Source: JAYUKV01 sp043764135
GTDB lineage: Bacteria; Patescibacteriota; JACMRA01
Assembly: GCA_043764135.1 (NCBI GenBank)
Contig: JAYUKV010000076.1
Coordinates: 1-12,690, forward strand
Direction of reading: 5' to 3'
Length of the DNA: 12,690 nt
Part shown: piece by piece, positions 1 to 5,949 of the stretch
Numbering within the stretch: the first letter of the stretch is position 1
Layout of the letters: each line of letters starts with the position of its first letter
Notes under the pieces: generated by a model
Told to the model about the DNA's origin: nothing
What the model saw: only the letters and a program-made list of their open reading frames with translations
Databases searched by the model: none
Position numbers and translations under genes: made by a program

Positions 1-22
1 ATTTATCTAGATATTGATTCTG

Positions 23-59
23 TTATTTATCTCTTTACCCAATGGTAAAAGATAAATAA
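23..59. repeat. imperfect inverted repeat / hairpin
   Basis: Arms 23-39 and 44-59 are complementary over 16 bp with one bulged base (C33), around a 4-nt loop. There is no T-tract on either side, so it does not look like a terminator. It could be an operator or an RNA hairpin belonging to a gene outside the window. Bases 60-140 show nothing else that I can support. Confidence 0.5.
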
Positions 60-140
60 TAGGAGCGATATATAGATAAATTTGTAGATTAGTTTGTACA
101 GTTAAAGGGTGGATAGGTTATATATTATACCAAAAAGAAA

Positions 141-178
141 TAGAATCACATAGTATTAATGTGATTCTAATGTTTTTT
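141..178. terminator. bidirectional Rho-independent terminator
   Basis: A perfect 11-bp stem (141-151 with 159-169) closes a 7-nt loop. A run of seven T follows on the plus strand, and a T-rich tract also follows on the minus strand (complement of 130-140). It terminates the 103-aa minus-strand gene that ends at 198, and possibly a plus-strand transcript entering from the left. Confidence 0.8.
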
Positions 179-197
179 TATCTTTATTTAGTCTGGA

Positions 198-509
198 TTA
201 TGGTTTATGGCTAGTGGCAGAAATAACTTTTTCAAATATTGCAATCTGTAAATTGAGCTTTATCAACTCAATATATAGCGGGCTTTTATAAGGTATTAAA
301 GATGTGCTTAAACTAAGCTGGATTTCTAACATCGATCGTTTTAGATCTAATAATCGATCTTGATATTTGCAAATTGTAGATTCTCTTAATTGAGAAGGAT
401 AAACTTTTTTTTGATTAACAATAAAAACATTTTTATAATTATCCCCACTGAACAAAACATCCTTCCAGAGCATGAGCTCTATTTTTAAATTCTTAATGTA
501 ATTAAGCAT
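198..509 (-). CDS. hypothetical protein, 103 aa
   Basis: I do not recognise this protein. It has an ATG start and a TAA stop, with a candidate promoter (TTGACA, 17-nt spacer, AACAAT) just upstream and a hairpin terminator just downstream, so it looks like an independent short transcription unit. The product is mostly helical. Residues 1-30 are mixed hydrophobic and charged, and residues 45-97 form a Leu/Ile-rich helical stretch (for example LLDLKRSMLEIQLSLSTSL). There is no signal peptide and no clear membrane segment. No strong Shine-Dalgarno site precedes the ATG. It lies beyond the toxin-like block on the same strand and could be an accessory of it, but the separate promoter argues that it is independent. 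Function unknown. Confidence 0.6.
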   Translation of the reverse strand: MLNYIKNLKIELMLWKDVLFSGDNYKNVFIVNQKKVYPSQLRESTICKYQDRLLDLKRSMLEIQLSLSTSLIPYKSPLYIELIKLNLQIAIFEKVISATSHKP

Positions 510-534
510 TGTTTTACCAATAAATACTAAGAAA

Positions 535-563
535 ATTGTTCTTCAAAAAACAAATAATGTCAA
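535..563 (-). promoter_or_regulatory. candidate sigma70 promoter for the 103-aa gene
   Basis: Reading the minus strand, a consensus -35 TTGACA (563-558) is followed by a 17-nt spacer and AACAAT (540-535; 4 of 6 matches to TATAAT). The predicted transcript starts near 528, about 19 nt before the ATG at 509. Confidence 0.5.
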
Positions 564-611
564 AAATAATTATAACTTTTCTTTATAAAAATAATTATAA
601 CTTTTCTTTAT
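562..611. repeat. 25-bp perfect tandem repeat, two copies
   Basis: Bases 562-586 and 587-611 are identical 25-mers with no gap. They lie between the stop of the 57-aa gene (the second copy overlaps its last 4 bases) and the -35 box of the 103-aa gene, which begins inside the first copy. This may be slippage in AT-rich DNA or a duplicated binding site. No terminator hairpin is visible here for the operon that ends at 608. Confidence 0.9.
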
Positions 612-781
612 ATTTTTTTAATTTTTTTTACTTCATCTCTCATTTCTTCAAATCCATTAAGTATTTGATAGCCTTGTAGAATTAACATAACTCCAAAAAA
701 TAATAATGAATATCTATTTACATAAGCCAATACGAGTAGAATTGGTGAGAAAACAATGAACAATTTGATAAACTTTTTCAT
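608..781 (-). CDS. small two-helix membrane protein, 57 aa
   Basis: This short frame starts with ATG (781-779), one base after the stop of the 81-aa gene, and ends with TAA at 608-610. The product has a Lys-bearing N-terminus (MKKFIK), hydrophobic helix 1 at about residues 7-21, a short polar turn (NRY), hydrophobic helix 2 at about 25-41, and a charged tail rich in Glu and Lys (EEMRDEVKKIKKI). That layout matches the other two small membrane proteins of the block. There is no Shine-Dalgarno site, so translation probably depends on coupling to the gene before it. It may be an immunity or partner protein for the hydrophobic module proteins, but this rests on position and topology only. Its size and topology would also fit a holin-like or stress peptide. 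Confidence 0.6.
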   Translation of the reverse strand: MKKFIKLFIVFSPILLVLAYVNRYSLLFFGVMLILQGYQILNGFEEMRDEVKKIKKI

Positions 782-782
782 A

Positions 783-1028
783 TTATTTGTTTTTTAAACC
801 ATCTAATATTTTTTTCTTTTCATCTGGTGTCATATTACTGAGTTGCTCTTTAGTAAATGGTATCTTGTTTGATTTCAAAAAATTATAAAAGTTATATACG
901 ATAGAATAAGCTATTGTTATTCCTAATATTATATACATCAATCTAGTGTTATTTGAATAAATACTCACTAGGAATGTAATGATAATTGTTATTATTGAAA
1001 CTAGAGTTATAAATTTAAATATATTCAT
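783..1028 (-). CDS. small two-helix membrane protein, 81 aa
   Basis: The ATG lies 2 nt after the stop of the 75-aa module gene, and its own stop is 1 nt before the next ATG, so the genes are translationally packed. Helix 1 spans about residues 4-24, a polar turn contains SNNTR, helix 2 spans about 30-50, and a soluble charged tail ends in KKKILDGLKNK. The turn and second helix resemble the 54-aa protein at 1260-1424: both have an SNN turn, a Leu three or four residues on, a Tyr-rich second helix, then NF followed by Ser and Lys. The two are therefore probably diverged paralogues, each directly following one copy of the hydrophobic module. An immunity role is inferred from this arrangement. 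No Shine-Dalgarno site is seen. Confidence 0.7.
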   Translation of the reverse strand: MNIFKFITLVSIITIIITFLVSIYSNNTRLMYIILGITIAYSIVYNFYNFLKSNKIPFTKEQLSNMTPDEKKKILDGLKNK

Positions 1029-1030
1029 AA

Positions 1031-1258
1031 TTACTTATTAAAAAATTCTTTTCTTATTTCGTATACCCCACAACCATACATTATGACATCTAAGACAATT
1101 TTACCACATTTCATAAAATTTTTACTACATTTCCAGAACACAGTCCAAAAGTAATATTTAATTCTAAAGCTTATCCAACCAGCAACCCCACTTACACCTC
1201 CTAACCATGCTGTCATTGCCGCGTTCACCTCCATACCATTAATCAATCCATATATCAT
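1031..1258 (-). CDS. free hydrophobic Cys-x6-Cys module protein, 75 aa (or 61 aa from internal ATG)
   Basis: This protein aligns without gaps to the last 74 residues of the 267-aa protein at 1428-2231. About 29 of 74 positions are identical, including 14 of the first 18 (shared motif GLINGxEVxAAMxAW). Conserved further on are G27, I29-S30, F37, V40, C44, N47, C51, G62, V65, I68-R69 and N74. The body is Gly-rich, then aromatic and cationic around residues 31-43. There is no double-glycine leader or classical signal peptide. The first ATG (1258) is one base after the stop of the 54-aa gene. A second ATG (1216) has a perfect GGAGGTGA 8 nt upstream and would give a 61-residue peptide starting MTAW. 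It could be a bacteriocin-like or pore-forming peptide or an orphan toxin module; function is not proven. Confidence 0.7.
   Translation of the reverse strand: MIYGLINGMEVNAAMTAWLGGVSGVAGWISFRIKYYFWTVFWKCSKNFMKCGKIVLDVIMYGCGVYEIRKEFFNK
1225..1232 (-). promoter_or_regulatory. strong internal Shine-Dalgarno site
   Basis: GGAGGTGA (minus strand, 1232-1225) is an 8-base perfect match to the anti-Shine-Dalgarno sequence, and 8 nt separate it from an in-frame ATG at 1216. The 75-aa gene has no such site before its first ATG. This argues that a 61-aa product starting at 1216 is made, either alone or in addition. Confidence 0.6.
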
Positions 1259-1259
1259 A

Positions 1260-1424
1260 TTACTTAAGTTTGGAGCTTGAGGTGATAAAGTTGATTATAT
1301 AGTATATAAAATAAGAGCAAAATATAATGCTTGTTATATTTTTCAAATACGAATTATTTGAAATTATTCCTAATAAACCATTTAATAAAACTAGGATTAA
1401 AATTATTTTCGATAAGTGTTCCAT
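1260..1424 (-). CDS. small two-helix membrane protein, 54 aa
   Basis: This short gene fills what otherwise looks like an empty gap between the two module genes. Its ATG (1424) lies 3 nt after the stop of the 267-aa gene, and its TAA (1262-1260) is 1 nt before the ATG of the 75-aa gene. Helix 1 covers about residues 5-21 (Ile/Leu-rich), followed by an SNNS turn, and helix 2 covers about 30-47 with several Tyr and Phe. The tail is short and ends SSSKLK. It resembles the 81-aa protein in the turn and second helix. There is no close Shine-Dalgarno site, so translational coupling is likely. The repeated order of module gene then two-helix gene suggests an immunity or partner role for the preceding module; this is inferred. 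Confidence 0.65.
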   Translation of the reverse strand: MEHLSKIILILVLLNGLLGIISNNSYLKNITSIIFCSYFIYYIINFITSSSKLK

Positions 1425-1427
1425 AAT

Positions 1428-2231
1428 TTAATTGTATATTTTCCTTCTAATATCATCCACCGTATTACCTCCTTCAATTATCCCCCAACCTATTGTTGCA
1501 CATCTCCAATAATTTGAAGTACAAAATCGTAATACAAATAAAAAAGAAATACGAGCAAACGCTGATATAAATCCTGTTAAGGCTGTTAAACTGAACATCC
1601 AAGCTGGCATAGCCGCTTTCACCTCCGTACCATTAATCAATCCATTAATCATTTTACTTGTAATAGTTTCAACTGATTTAGTCTGCACTTCTTCGAGTTG
1701 GTCTTGGATTGGGTACTTGATATAATCTGGAACTGCACTGTATTCTTCTTTTAATACTTCTTCAATAGATCTTGTTTCTCCTGATTGTTTGAGTGATTGA
1801 TTGATGTATTCTGTAATAATTGCTTTTTGTTCTTGATCTGATTTGTTACTAAGTTTAGTCTCTAGCTTCTTAATCTCTGATTGTAGTTTTGAAGTTAGGA
1901 TAAGTTCATTTGCTAGAGTGTGTCCTGATTTATCTAGGATAGTTTTGATTGTTGTTAAAGTGTCAGTATCACCTACGAGAGAAATGTTTAAGATTTTAGA
2001 TTGAGACCAATTCCAGTATCTTTGTTTTTTTACTTCCCAGTTATTCATCTTAGATATTTCTTGGTTTGCTAAAGCAATTGATTCTTTATCGTTTTCAGAA
2101 TCCGAAGCTTCCGATATTAATTCTACACCGTTGTTTTTGATATCGTCAATTTTAACTATTAATGATTGTTGTTTATCTTTGTATGCTTTTTTTATTTGTT
2201 TGTTTGAGTACTTTCCATTAATAGTTACCAT
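1428..2231 (-). CDS. 267-aa protein with coiled-coil-like body and C-terminal hydrophobic module
   Basis: The chosen start is the ATG at 2231, because GGAGG lies 10 nt upstream; the frame is also open to a TTG at 2267. Residues 1-110 are hydrophilic and unrecognised. Residues 113-150 are Lys/Glu/Gln-rich and probably helical or coiled-coil. Residues 151-193 remain polar. Residues 194-267 are the hydrophobic module shared with the 75-aa protein, with paired Cys at 237 and 244 in module spacing C-x6-C. An internal ATG at residue 208 (base 1610) has its own perfect Shine-Dalgarno site, so a 60-residue peptide starting MPAW may be made separately. The protein has no signal peptide of its own, but the upstream 84-aa protein has one and is in the same frame. 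The fused-module plus free-module layout recalls polymorphic toxins. Function not established. Confidence 0.65.
   Translation of the reverse strand: MVTINGKYSNKQIKKAYKDKQQSLIVKIDDIKNNGVELISEASDSENDKESIALANQEISKMNNWEVKKQRYWNWSQSKILNISLVGDTDTLTTIKTILDKSGHTLANELILTSKLQSEIKKLETKLSNKSDQEQKAIITEYINQSLKQSGETRSIEEVLKEEYSAVPDYIKYPIQDQLEEVQTKSVETITSKMINGLINGTEVKAAMPAWMFSLTALTGFISAFARISFLFVLRFCTSNYWRCATIGWGIIEGGNTVDDIRRKIYN
1619..1626 (-). promoter_or_regulatory. strong internal Shine-Dalgarno site inside the 267-aa gene
   Basis: GGAGGTGA (minus strand, 1626-1619) sits 8 nt before the in-frame ATG at 1610, the same geometry as in the 75-aa gene. Initiation here would yield a 60-aa peptide ending at the same stop (1428). 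In both copies the site also encodes the conserved residues E-V, so conservation could be at the protein level, the RNA level or both. Confidence 0.55.
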
Positions 2232-2241
2232 TTCTTCTCTT

Positions 2242-2246
2242 CCTCC
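2242..2246 (-). promoter_or_regulatory. ribosome binding site choosing the 2231 start
   Basis: GGAGG on the minus strand lies 10 nt upstream of the ATG at 2231. This is why the 267-aa gene is started there rather than at the upstream TTG (2267). If the TTG or a longer fusion were real, the same bases would encode Gly-Gly. Confidence 0.5.
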
Positions 2247-2297
2247 GATTGTAGATAAACCTGACAACCCATTAATTCAAAATGTATTACTATCAAA

Positions 2298-2552
2298 CTA
2301 TAATCCTTGCCAGTTCTTATTTGGGTTAAGTTCATTATCAATTATGTTTTCAAGATATATATTGTCTTTAAAAGATACATTAAGAATTGATTGAGGATTG
2401 TTGAATAATTCTTGATTACTGATTTCGTTCTGTCTTGCATTGGAATTGAATCCTGTTGAGATTGTTGATATCGCAATTAGAAATATGGATGTTGTAAGTA
2501 CAGCAAACTTAAATAGTTTACTGATTTTTAATACCTTTTGAGCATTGGTCAT
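2298..2552 (-). CDS. secreted or membrane-anchored 84-aa protein, possibly the 5' part of a split gene
   Basis: The N-terminus has lysines, then a hydrophobic helix at about residues 15-33, then a possible signal-peptidase site after SNA (about residue 39), so export is likely. The remaining 45 residues are polar and unrecognised. The frame ends at a TAG (2300-2298). The following 267-aa frame is in the same phase, separated only by this TAG and a TGA at 2279-2277. The two could once have been one exported protein of about 360 residues. A weak similarity (QS, then ILN, then V or I, then S) occurs in both parts and could instead mean partial duplication. There is no Shine-Dalgarno site at the ATG. 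The gene is first in the minus-strand block. Confidence 0.5.
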   Translation of the reverse strand: MTNAQKVLKISKLFKFAVLTTSIFLIAISTISTGFNSNARQNEISNQELFNNPQSILNVSFKDNIYLENIIDNELNPNKNWQGL

Positions 2553-2582
2553 ATAAATATATATATTGAAATTATTTTAAAT

Positions 2583-2609
2583 CAGCTACTTGCATGTAAA
2601 CAAGTGCTG
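2583..2609. repeat. hairpin in the leader of the minus-strand block
   Basis: CAGC-t-ACTTG (2583-2592) pairs with CAAGT-GCTG (2601-2609), giving 9 bp with one bulged T around an 8-nt loop. It lies between the candidate promoter at 2615-2644 and the ATG at 2552. It may be an operator or a leader RNA structure; no T-tract follows. Confidence 0.45.
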
Positions 2610-2614
2610 TTTTT

Positions 2615-2644
2615 ATAATTTGTTAAAATTACGGTATTTGTCAA
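2615..2644 (-). promoter_or_regulatory. candidate promoter of the module/membrane-protein block
   Basis: Minus-strand TTGACA (2644-2639) is followed after 18 nt by AATTAT (2620-2615). A TATAAA lies 3 nt further on but would need a 21-nt spacer. It is the best -35 match upstream of the ATG at 2552 and would drive the whole block down to 608. Confidence 0.4.
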
Positions 2645-2685
2645 AAAAATACTTCAAAAGTTTCGTATTAAGGTGGTTTTGCTAA

Positions 2686-2757
2686 TTAACTTGTTTAATT
2701 AATTGTTCATAGTTTGCAACTATTTTGTTATAAGTACCGATTAATTAAACAGGTTTA
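2686..2757. promoter_or_regulatory. 20-bp inverted repeat between divergent promoters
   Basis: Arms 2686-2705 and 2738-2757 are complementary over 20 positions with 3 mismatches (core TGTTTAATTAAT), 32 nt apart. The right arm ends 9 nt before the -35 box of the 854-aa gene. The position suits a dimeric regulator or DNA-looping site controlling that gene, or both divergent units. Confidence 0.5.
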
Positions 2758-2766
2758 GAAATCATG

Positions 2767-2795
2767 TTGTTATTTATCATTTTATAGAGTATAAT
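2767..2795 (+). promoter_or_regulatory. sigma70 promoter of the 854-aa gene
   Basis: TTGTTA (2767-2772), a 17-nt spacer, and a perfect TATAAT (2790-2795). Transcription should start near 2802, only about 7 nt before the ATG at 2809, so the mRNA is leaderless or nearly so. No Shine-Dalgarno site is present, which agrees with that. Confidence 0.7.
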
Positions 2796-2808
2796 TTTAC
2801 ACATATTT

Positions 2809-5373
2809 ATGCCAATTGAAAGACAACCAGTTCCTGATAATAAAGTTCCTACAGGTTTTAACCCAACCCGATTAGGACCCGTTCTTAGTCCTTTAGCTAA
2901 AATTACTGAAAGAATAAGTCAAAGTAAAGAGTTACTTGTTTTAGAATTAAAAAAGGGTAGGGATTTGTTCACTTCAAAAAACACAAAACAATTATTGGCA
3001 TCAGCAGCAGAGATCACCTCTAATCTTAATCAAATTACAGAATCTAACCCCCACCTACCCTTTGATCAATTACAATTAACCCAACTTGATTCTCAAGGAT
3101 TGATGGCCAATCTTGAACAATTCCAATTAGGACCAGTAGAAGGGCTTGATTCATATGCAAGTCAATTAACTTATCTTGAAGAGATGGTAAGTTCATTAAC
3201 ATCATATTATGATATGTTACTTAACAACAAAGCTGCCCATGAAGATCTTGCAATTCTCAATCCAAATTATAATGAAGATAAAAATTTTAGAAAAAGTTTA
3301 ACAGCAACTAACAAATTAGTTAAAGCGTACACTAAAAGATATATTGAACTCTCTACCAAACTCACACAATCCCAAGAACCTTACCTGCCCTACACACTTG
3401 GCTTTAGTGATAGAGTTGTAAATCCTAGTCAGTTTATTACCGATTCCTTTGGACTAGATAAATCATATGATACCAATAGACTTGAGAGACAGTCTAAGGC
3501 TTATTATGGTGCCTTAATAGAATATTATCAGTCTCAAGGTTATCCAATACCTAAACCAACAAGAGAAAATATCTTTAGCCCTACCTCAATAACTCAAATG
3601 ATTCAAAAAGCAGTCAATCAATTATCATTTATTGAATATGGAGATAACGCATCCCAAGAGTTTAATCAACGACTTTCATCGCAAAAAAATGTACTTGCTG
3701 TTGTTAATGCACCAACTTATTCAACCATGGATAATGTTGATAAGATGGACGCAATGGTAATAACTAAAACAGAAGGTAGTCTTGAAGATATCCCACAAAA
3801 TGATAGAACAGAGATATTAAGACTGCTTACAACAACGATGGTCCAGAGTTATCTTGGCAACTCTTTGTCTTATACTGACTATCCTGAAAATAACTTTTCG
3901 ATCAATTCGAGAATAAGAAAATTATCTAAGGACCCCAATAAGCTAGAAGAAAAACTAATATCAGAAATTAAATCACAAGTTGTCACTCTAATGGGAACAG
4001 TTAGAAAATCGAATACGCGAGGTTATGTCAACCCCAATCATTCACCTGAGAGACAATATGCAACCAAAAATGCCCAAGGGGAAGCTTATCTCATCGAAGA
4101 ACTTAGATCTCTAAATAATCAACTTCTAAAAAACGTAAATGATACACAATTAATTGATAGAATTTCAAAACTTAAGATTTTAATTGGTTATTCAGATGAT
4201 AACTATCAACAACTGTTAAGTGAAGATTCAGAATTTTACAACCCTCTAGTAAGCAATCAGTCATTACCTACTTTAGCCAGACCGAACGAAAACATATCAT
4301 TGTTTGTAAATGGAAGCGATGTTTTAAAAGAGTTGTCAGAATTTTATGAATTTTCAAATAATGTACAATCCACATATTTACAAGACTACAATTTGCATTT
4401 GGAAACACTTATTGCAGAAGAAACAAAAAGAATTAAAAAATATGATTTTACAGGCGTTGCTTTAAAGTTAAGAGACAGTTACCCTTCAAAATCCATCGAA
4501 GAACTAGCAGATATGATTTATGACGCAATGATAAGTGAAGTAAAAATCAAATATGCAATTGATCCTCAATATCTCAAACAAGCCACCAATCAACAAAATG
4601 CAGTAAAATTAAATTATTTACTTAGAAAATACAACCTCAGAGTAAATACAGTACAATTGAAGGATAGAATAGACGAACCCGTAATTGCAAAACTTAATAA
4701 CGGCTCAAAGTTTAATCGCCCATCAGCACATATTAAAACTACAATTGAAAATACCAATGCATCAGGTCATCAAAGATTATACTCAGGCCTTATGTCCACT
4801 GAGTCTGACCCTACCAATCCAGAAGCTACATTAGCAAAAACAGATATAGAAACTAATTATAGAATATTTTTAGGCTTAGAAAACGGGGATAATGCTTACT
4901 TAAATAATGTTAGTCCTTTTATTCGAAAAACTATTGATAAGACACAAGCTACAATGCCACTTACAGGAGAGCCAATTCTCGAAACGGTCCCTTATAAACC
5001 TCAACAAACACCAACAACAGTTAGTCAAACACCTGTAGAACAAGAAAAGCCTGCTAAGATCAAACCTCCTACAGAACCAATCCAAAACTTAGATTACACC
5101 TCACTCGATTCAATTCTGAACTTTAAATCTGAACAACCACCTATTAATCCTGAAATTAAAAAAGTGATTTATACAGGGCTGCTTGGAACTTTCCAAGTTG
5201 GTAAAGATCAAAATGAAAACCTGGTTGCTTACGACAAGTATGGAGATAAATGTACACTAAGATTGGTAAATGGCAACCTTATTATTGTGCCCAATGGAGT
5301 TGAAGGAATAAACGACCTTTCAATGAAGAGATATATTGTAACAGATATATTCAGTAAGTTGACAAAACAATAA
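2809..5373 (+). CDS. large orphan protein, 854 aa
   Basis: I do not recognise this protein. It has no signal peptide and no membrane segment, so it is probably cytoplasmic. Residues 1-720 are long, helical, and rich in Asn, Gln, Ser, Leu and Lys. Residues about 726-762 are a Pro/Thr/Gln/Lys linker. Residues about 785-854 look like a small beta-rich C-terminal domain (alternating Val, Ile, Leu, Tyr with Gly-Asp turns). No catalytic motif stands out. The start is fixed by the promoter only 14 nt upstream; an N-terminal Pro-rich segment (residues 2-27) follows. Arg is mostly AGA. It forms its own transcription unit, with no obvious terminator in the 187 bases after the stop. A structural or scaffold role is possible from length and composition alone, which is weak evidence. 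Confidence 0.8.
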   Translation: MPIERQPVPDNKVPTGFNPTRLGPVLSPLAKITERISQSKELLVLELKKGRDLFTSKNTKQLLASAAEITSNLNQITESNPHLPFDQLQLTQLDSQGLMANLEQFQLGPVEGLDSYASQLTYLEEMVSSLTSYYDMLLNNKAAHEDLAILNPNYNEDKNFRKSLTATNKLVKAYTKRYIELSTKLTQSQEPYLPYTLGFSDRVVNPSQFITDSFGLDKSYDTNRLERQSKAYYGALIEYYQSQGYPIPKPTRENIFSPTSITQMIQKAVNQLSFIEYGDNASQEFNQRLSSQKNVLAVVNAPTYSTMDNVDKMDAMVITKTEGSLEDIPQNDRTEILRLLTTTMVQSYLGNSLSYTDYPENNFSINSRIRKLSKDPNKLEEKLISEIKSQVVTLMGTVRKSNTRGYVNPNHSPERQYATKNAQGEAYLIEELRSLNNQLLKNVNDTQLIDRISKLKILIGYSDDNYQQLLSEDSEFYNPLVSNQSLPTLARPNENISLFVNGSDVLKELSEFYEFSNNVQSTYLQDYNLHLETLIAEETKRIKKYDFTGVALKLRDSYPSKSIEELADMIYDAMISEVKIKYAIDPQYLKQATNQQNAVKLNYLLRKYNLRVNTVQLKDRIDEPVIAKLNNGSKFNRPSAHIKTTIENTNASGHQRLYSGLMSTESDPTNPEATLAKTDIETNYRIFLGLENGDNAYLNNVSPFIRKTIDKTQATMPLTGEPILETVPYKPQQTPTTVSQTPVEQEKPAKIKPPTEPIQNLDYTSLDSILNFKSEQPPINPEIKKVIYTGLLGTFQVGKDQNENLVAYDKYGDKCTLRLVNGNLIIVPNGVEGINDLSMKRYIVTDIFSKLTKQ

Positions 5374-5485
5374 TTCAAATCTAAAAAAAACCACCTGAGC
5401 TCAATTAGAAGTTTAGGTAAGCAATAGAAATAACTAGAATTCGAAATAATTTTTACCAAAATCAAGTTGTATTTTTTATGATTTT

Positions 5486-5515
5486 TTGACAGAAAGCCTA
5501 TTTGTATGTTAATAA
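5486..5515 (+). promoter_or_regulatory. promoter of the 102-aa gene, extended -10
   Basis: Consensus TTGACA (5486-5491), an 18-nt spacer, and TAATAA (5510-5515), with TG one base before the -10 (extended -10). Predicted transcription starts near 5522, about 39 nt before the ATG. Confidence 0.6.
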
Positions 5516-5560
5516 TACTAAGACCAGTCATTTTTTAGTGATTAAAACAAGGAATTTAGT

Positions 5561-5869
5561 ATGCTTTCATTCTCAGATCAGTTGAAAAAAAATCATGTAA
5601 TTGTTCATATCGTAATCCAAGAAGTCTGCGGCCAATTCAAAGTTGTAATTTTTAGTCATAATCAAGAAGTTAATTCTATAATTAATTTTGAACCCGAAAT
5701 TAAAAGGCGAAATAGGTTTAAAAAACGAAATGAAAAATTACTATTTGATAGTTCTGAGACAGCTTTGAAGCATGCGTTAAATGCAAAAAAAGAATTAGAA
5801 GTCAAAAAATTTAGACTTCATGTTAACAACAAAATTATCACATATGATGTACTTGTAGTCATCGAATAA
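5561..5869 (+). CDS. hypothetical basic protein, 102 aa
   Basis: I do not recognise this protein. The ATG is preceded by AAGGA at a usable distance and by a good promoter. The product begins with a Val/Ile-rich, probably beta-stranded segment (residues 12-33), then a strongly basic patch (KRRNRFKKRNEK, about 49-60), then a helix containing an Ala/Leu/Lys stretch (65-80), and ends in a Val/Ile strand. The basic patch could contact nucleic acid, but no known DNA- or RNA-binding fold is evident. It is followed after 80 nt by the M50 protease gene on the same strand. A candidate promoter sits in that gap, so the two may be transcribed together or separately. Confidence 0.65.
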   Translation: MLSFSDQLKKNHVIVHIVIQEVCGQFKVVIFSHNQEVNSIINFEPEIKRRNRFKKRNEKLLFDSSETALKHALNAKKELEVKKFRLHVNNKIITYDVLVVIE

Positions 5870-5896
5870 GCTTAGTTATTAAAGCTGATGTTTAAT

Positions 5897-5925
5897 TTGA
5901 CTTCTTTTAATATAAGTGTTATTAG
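5897..5925 (+). promoter_or_regulatory. candidate promoter of the M50 protease gene
   Basis: TTGACT (5897-5902), a 17-nt spacer, and TATTAG (5920-5925). Transcription would start near 5932, about 18 nt before the ATG at 5950, leaving room for the GGAG ribosome site. Confidence 0.45.
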
Positions 5926-5949
5926 TGTTGAATACCCCTTGGAGACCTA

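Noticed and set aside
2277..2300. Alternative genetic code (TGA as Trp or Gly) to rejoin the 84-aa and 267-aa frames.
   Set aside because: A TAG also interrupts them, and no other gene contains an in-frame TGA, so recoding is not supported.
2131..2394. 87-codon plus-strand frame opposite the split between the 84-aa and 267-aa genes.
   Set aside because: It is antisense to two supported frames, has no promoter or ribosome site, and adds no recognisable motif.
5229..5531. 100-codon minus-strand frame crossing the end of the 854-aa gene.
   Set aside because: It overlaps the strong promoter and 3' end of plus-strand features, and its composition is that of an antisense shadow.
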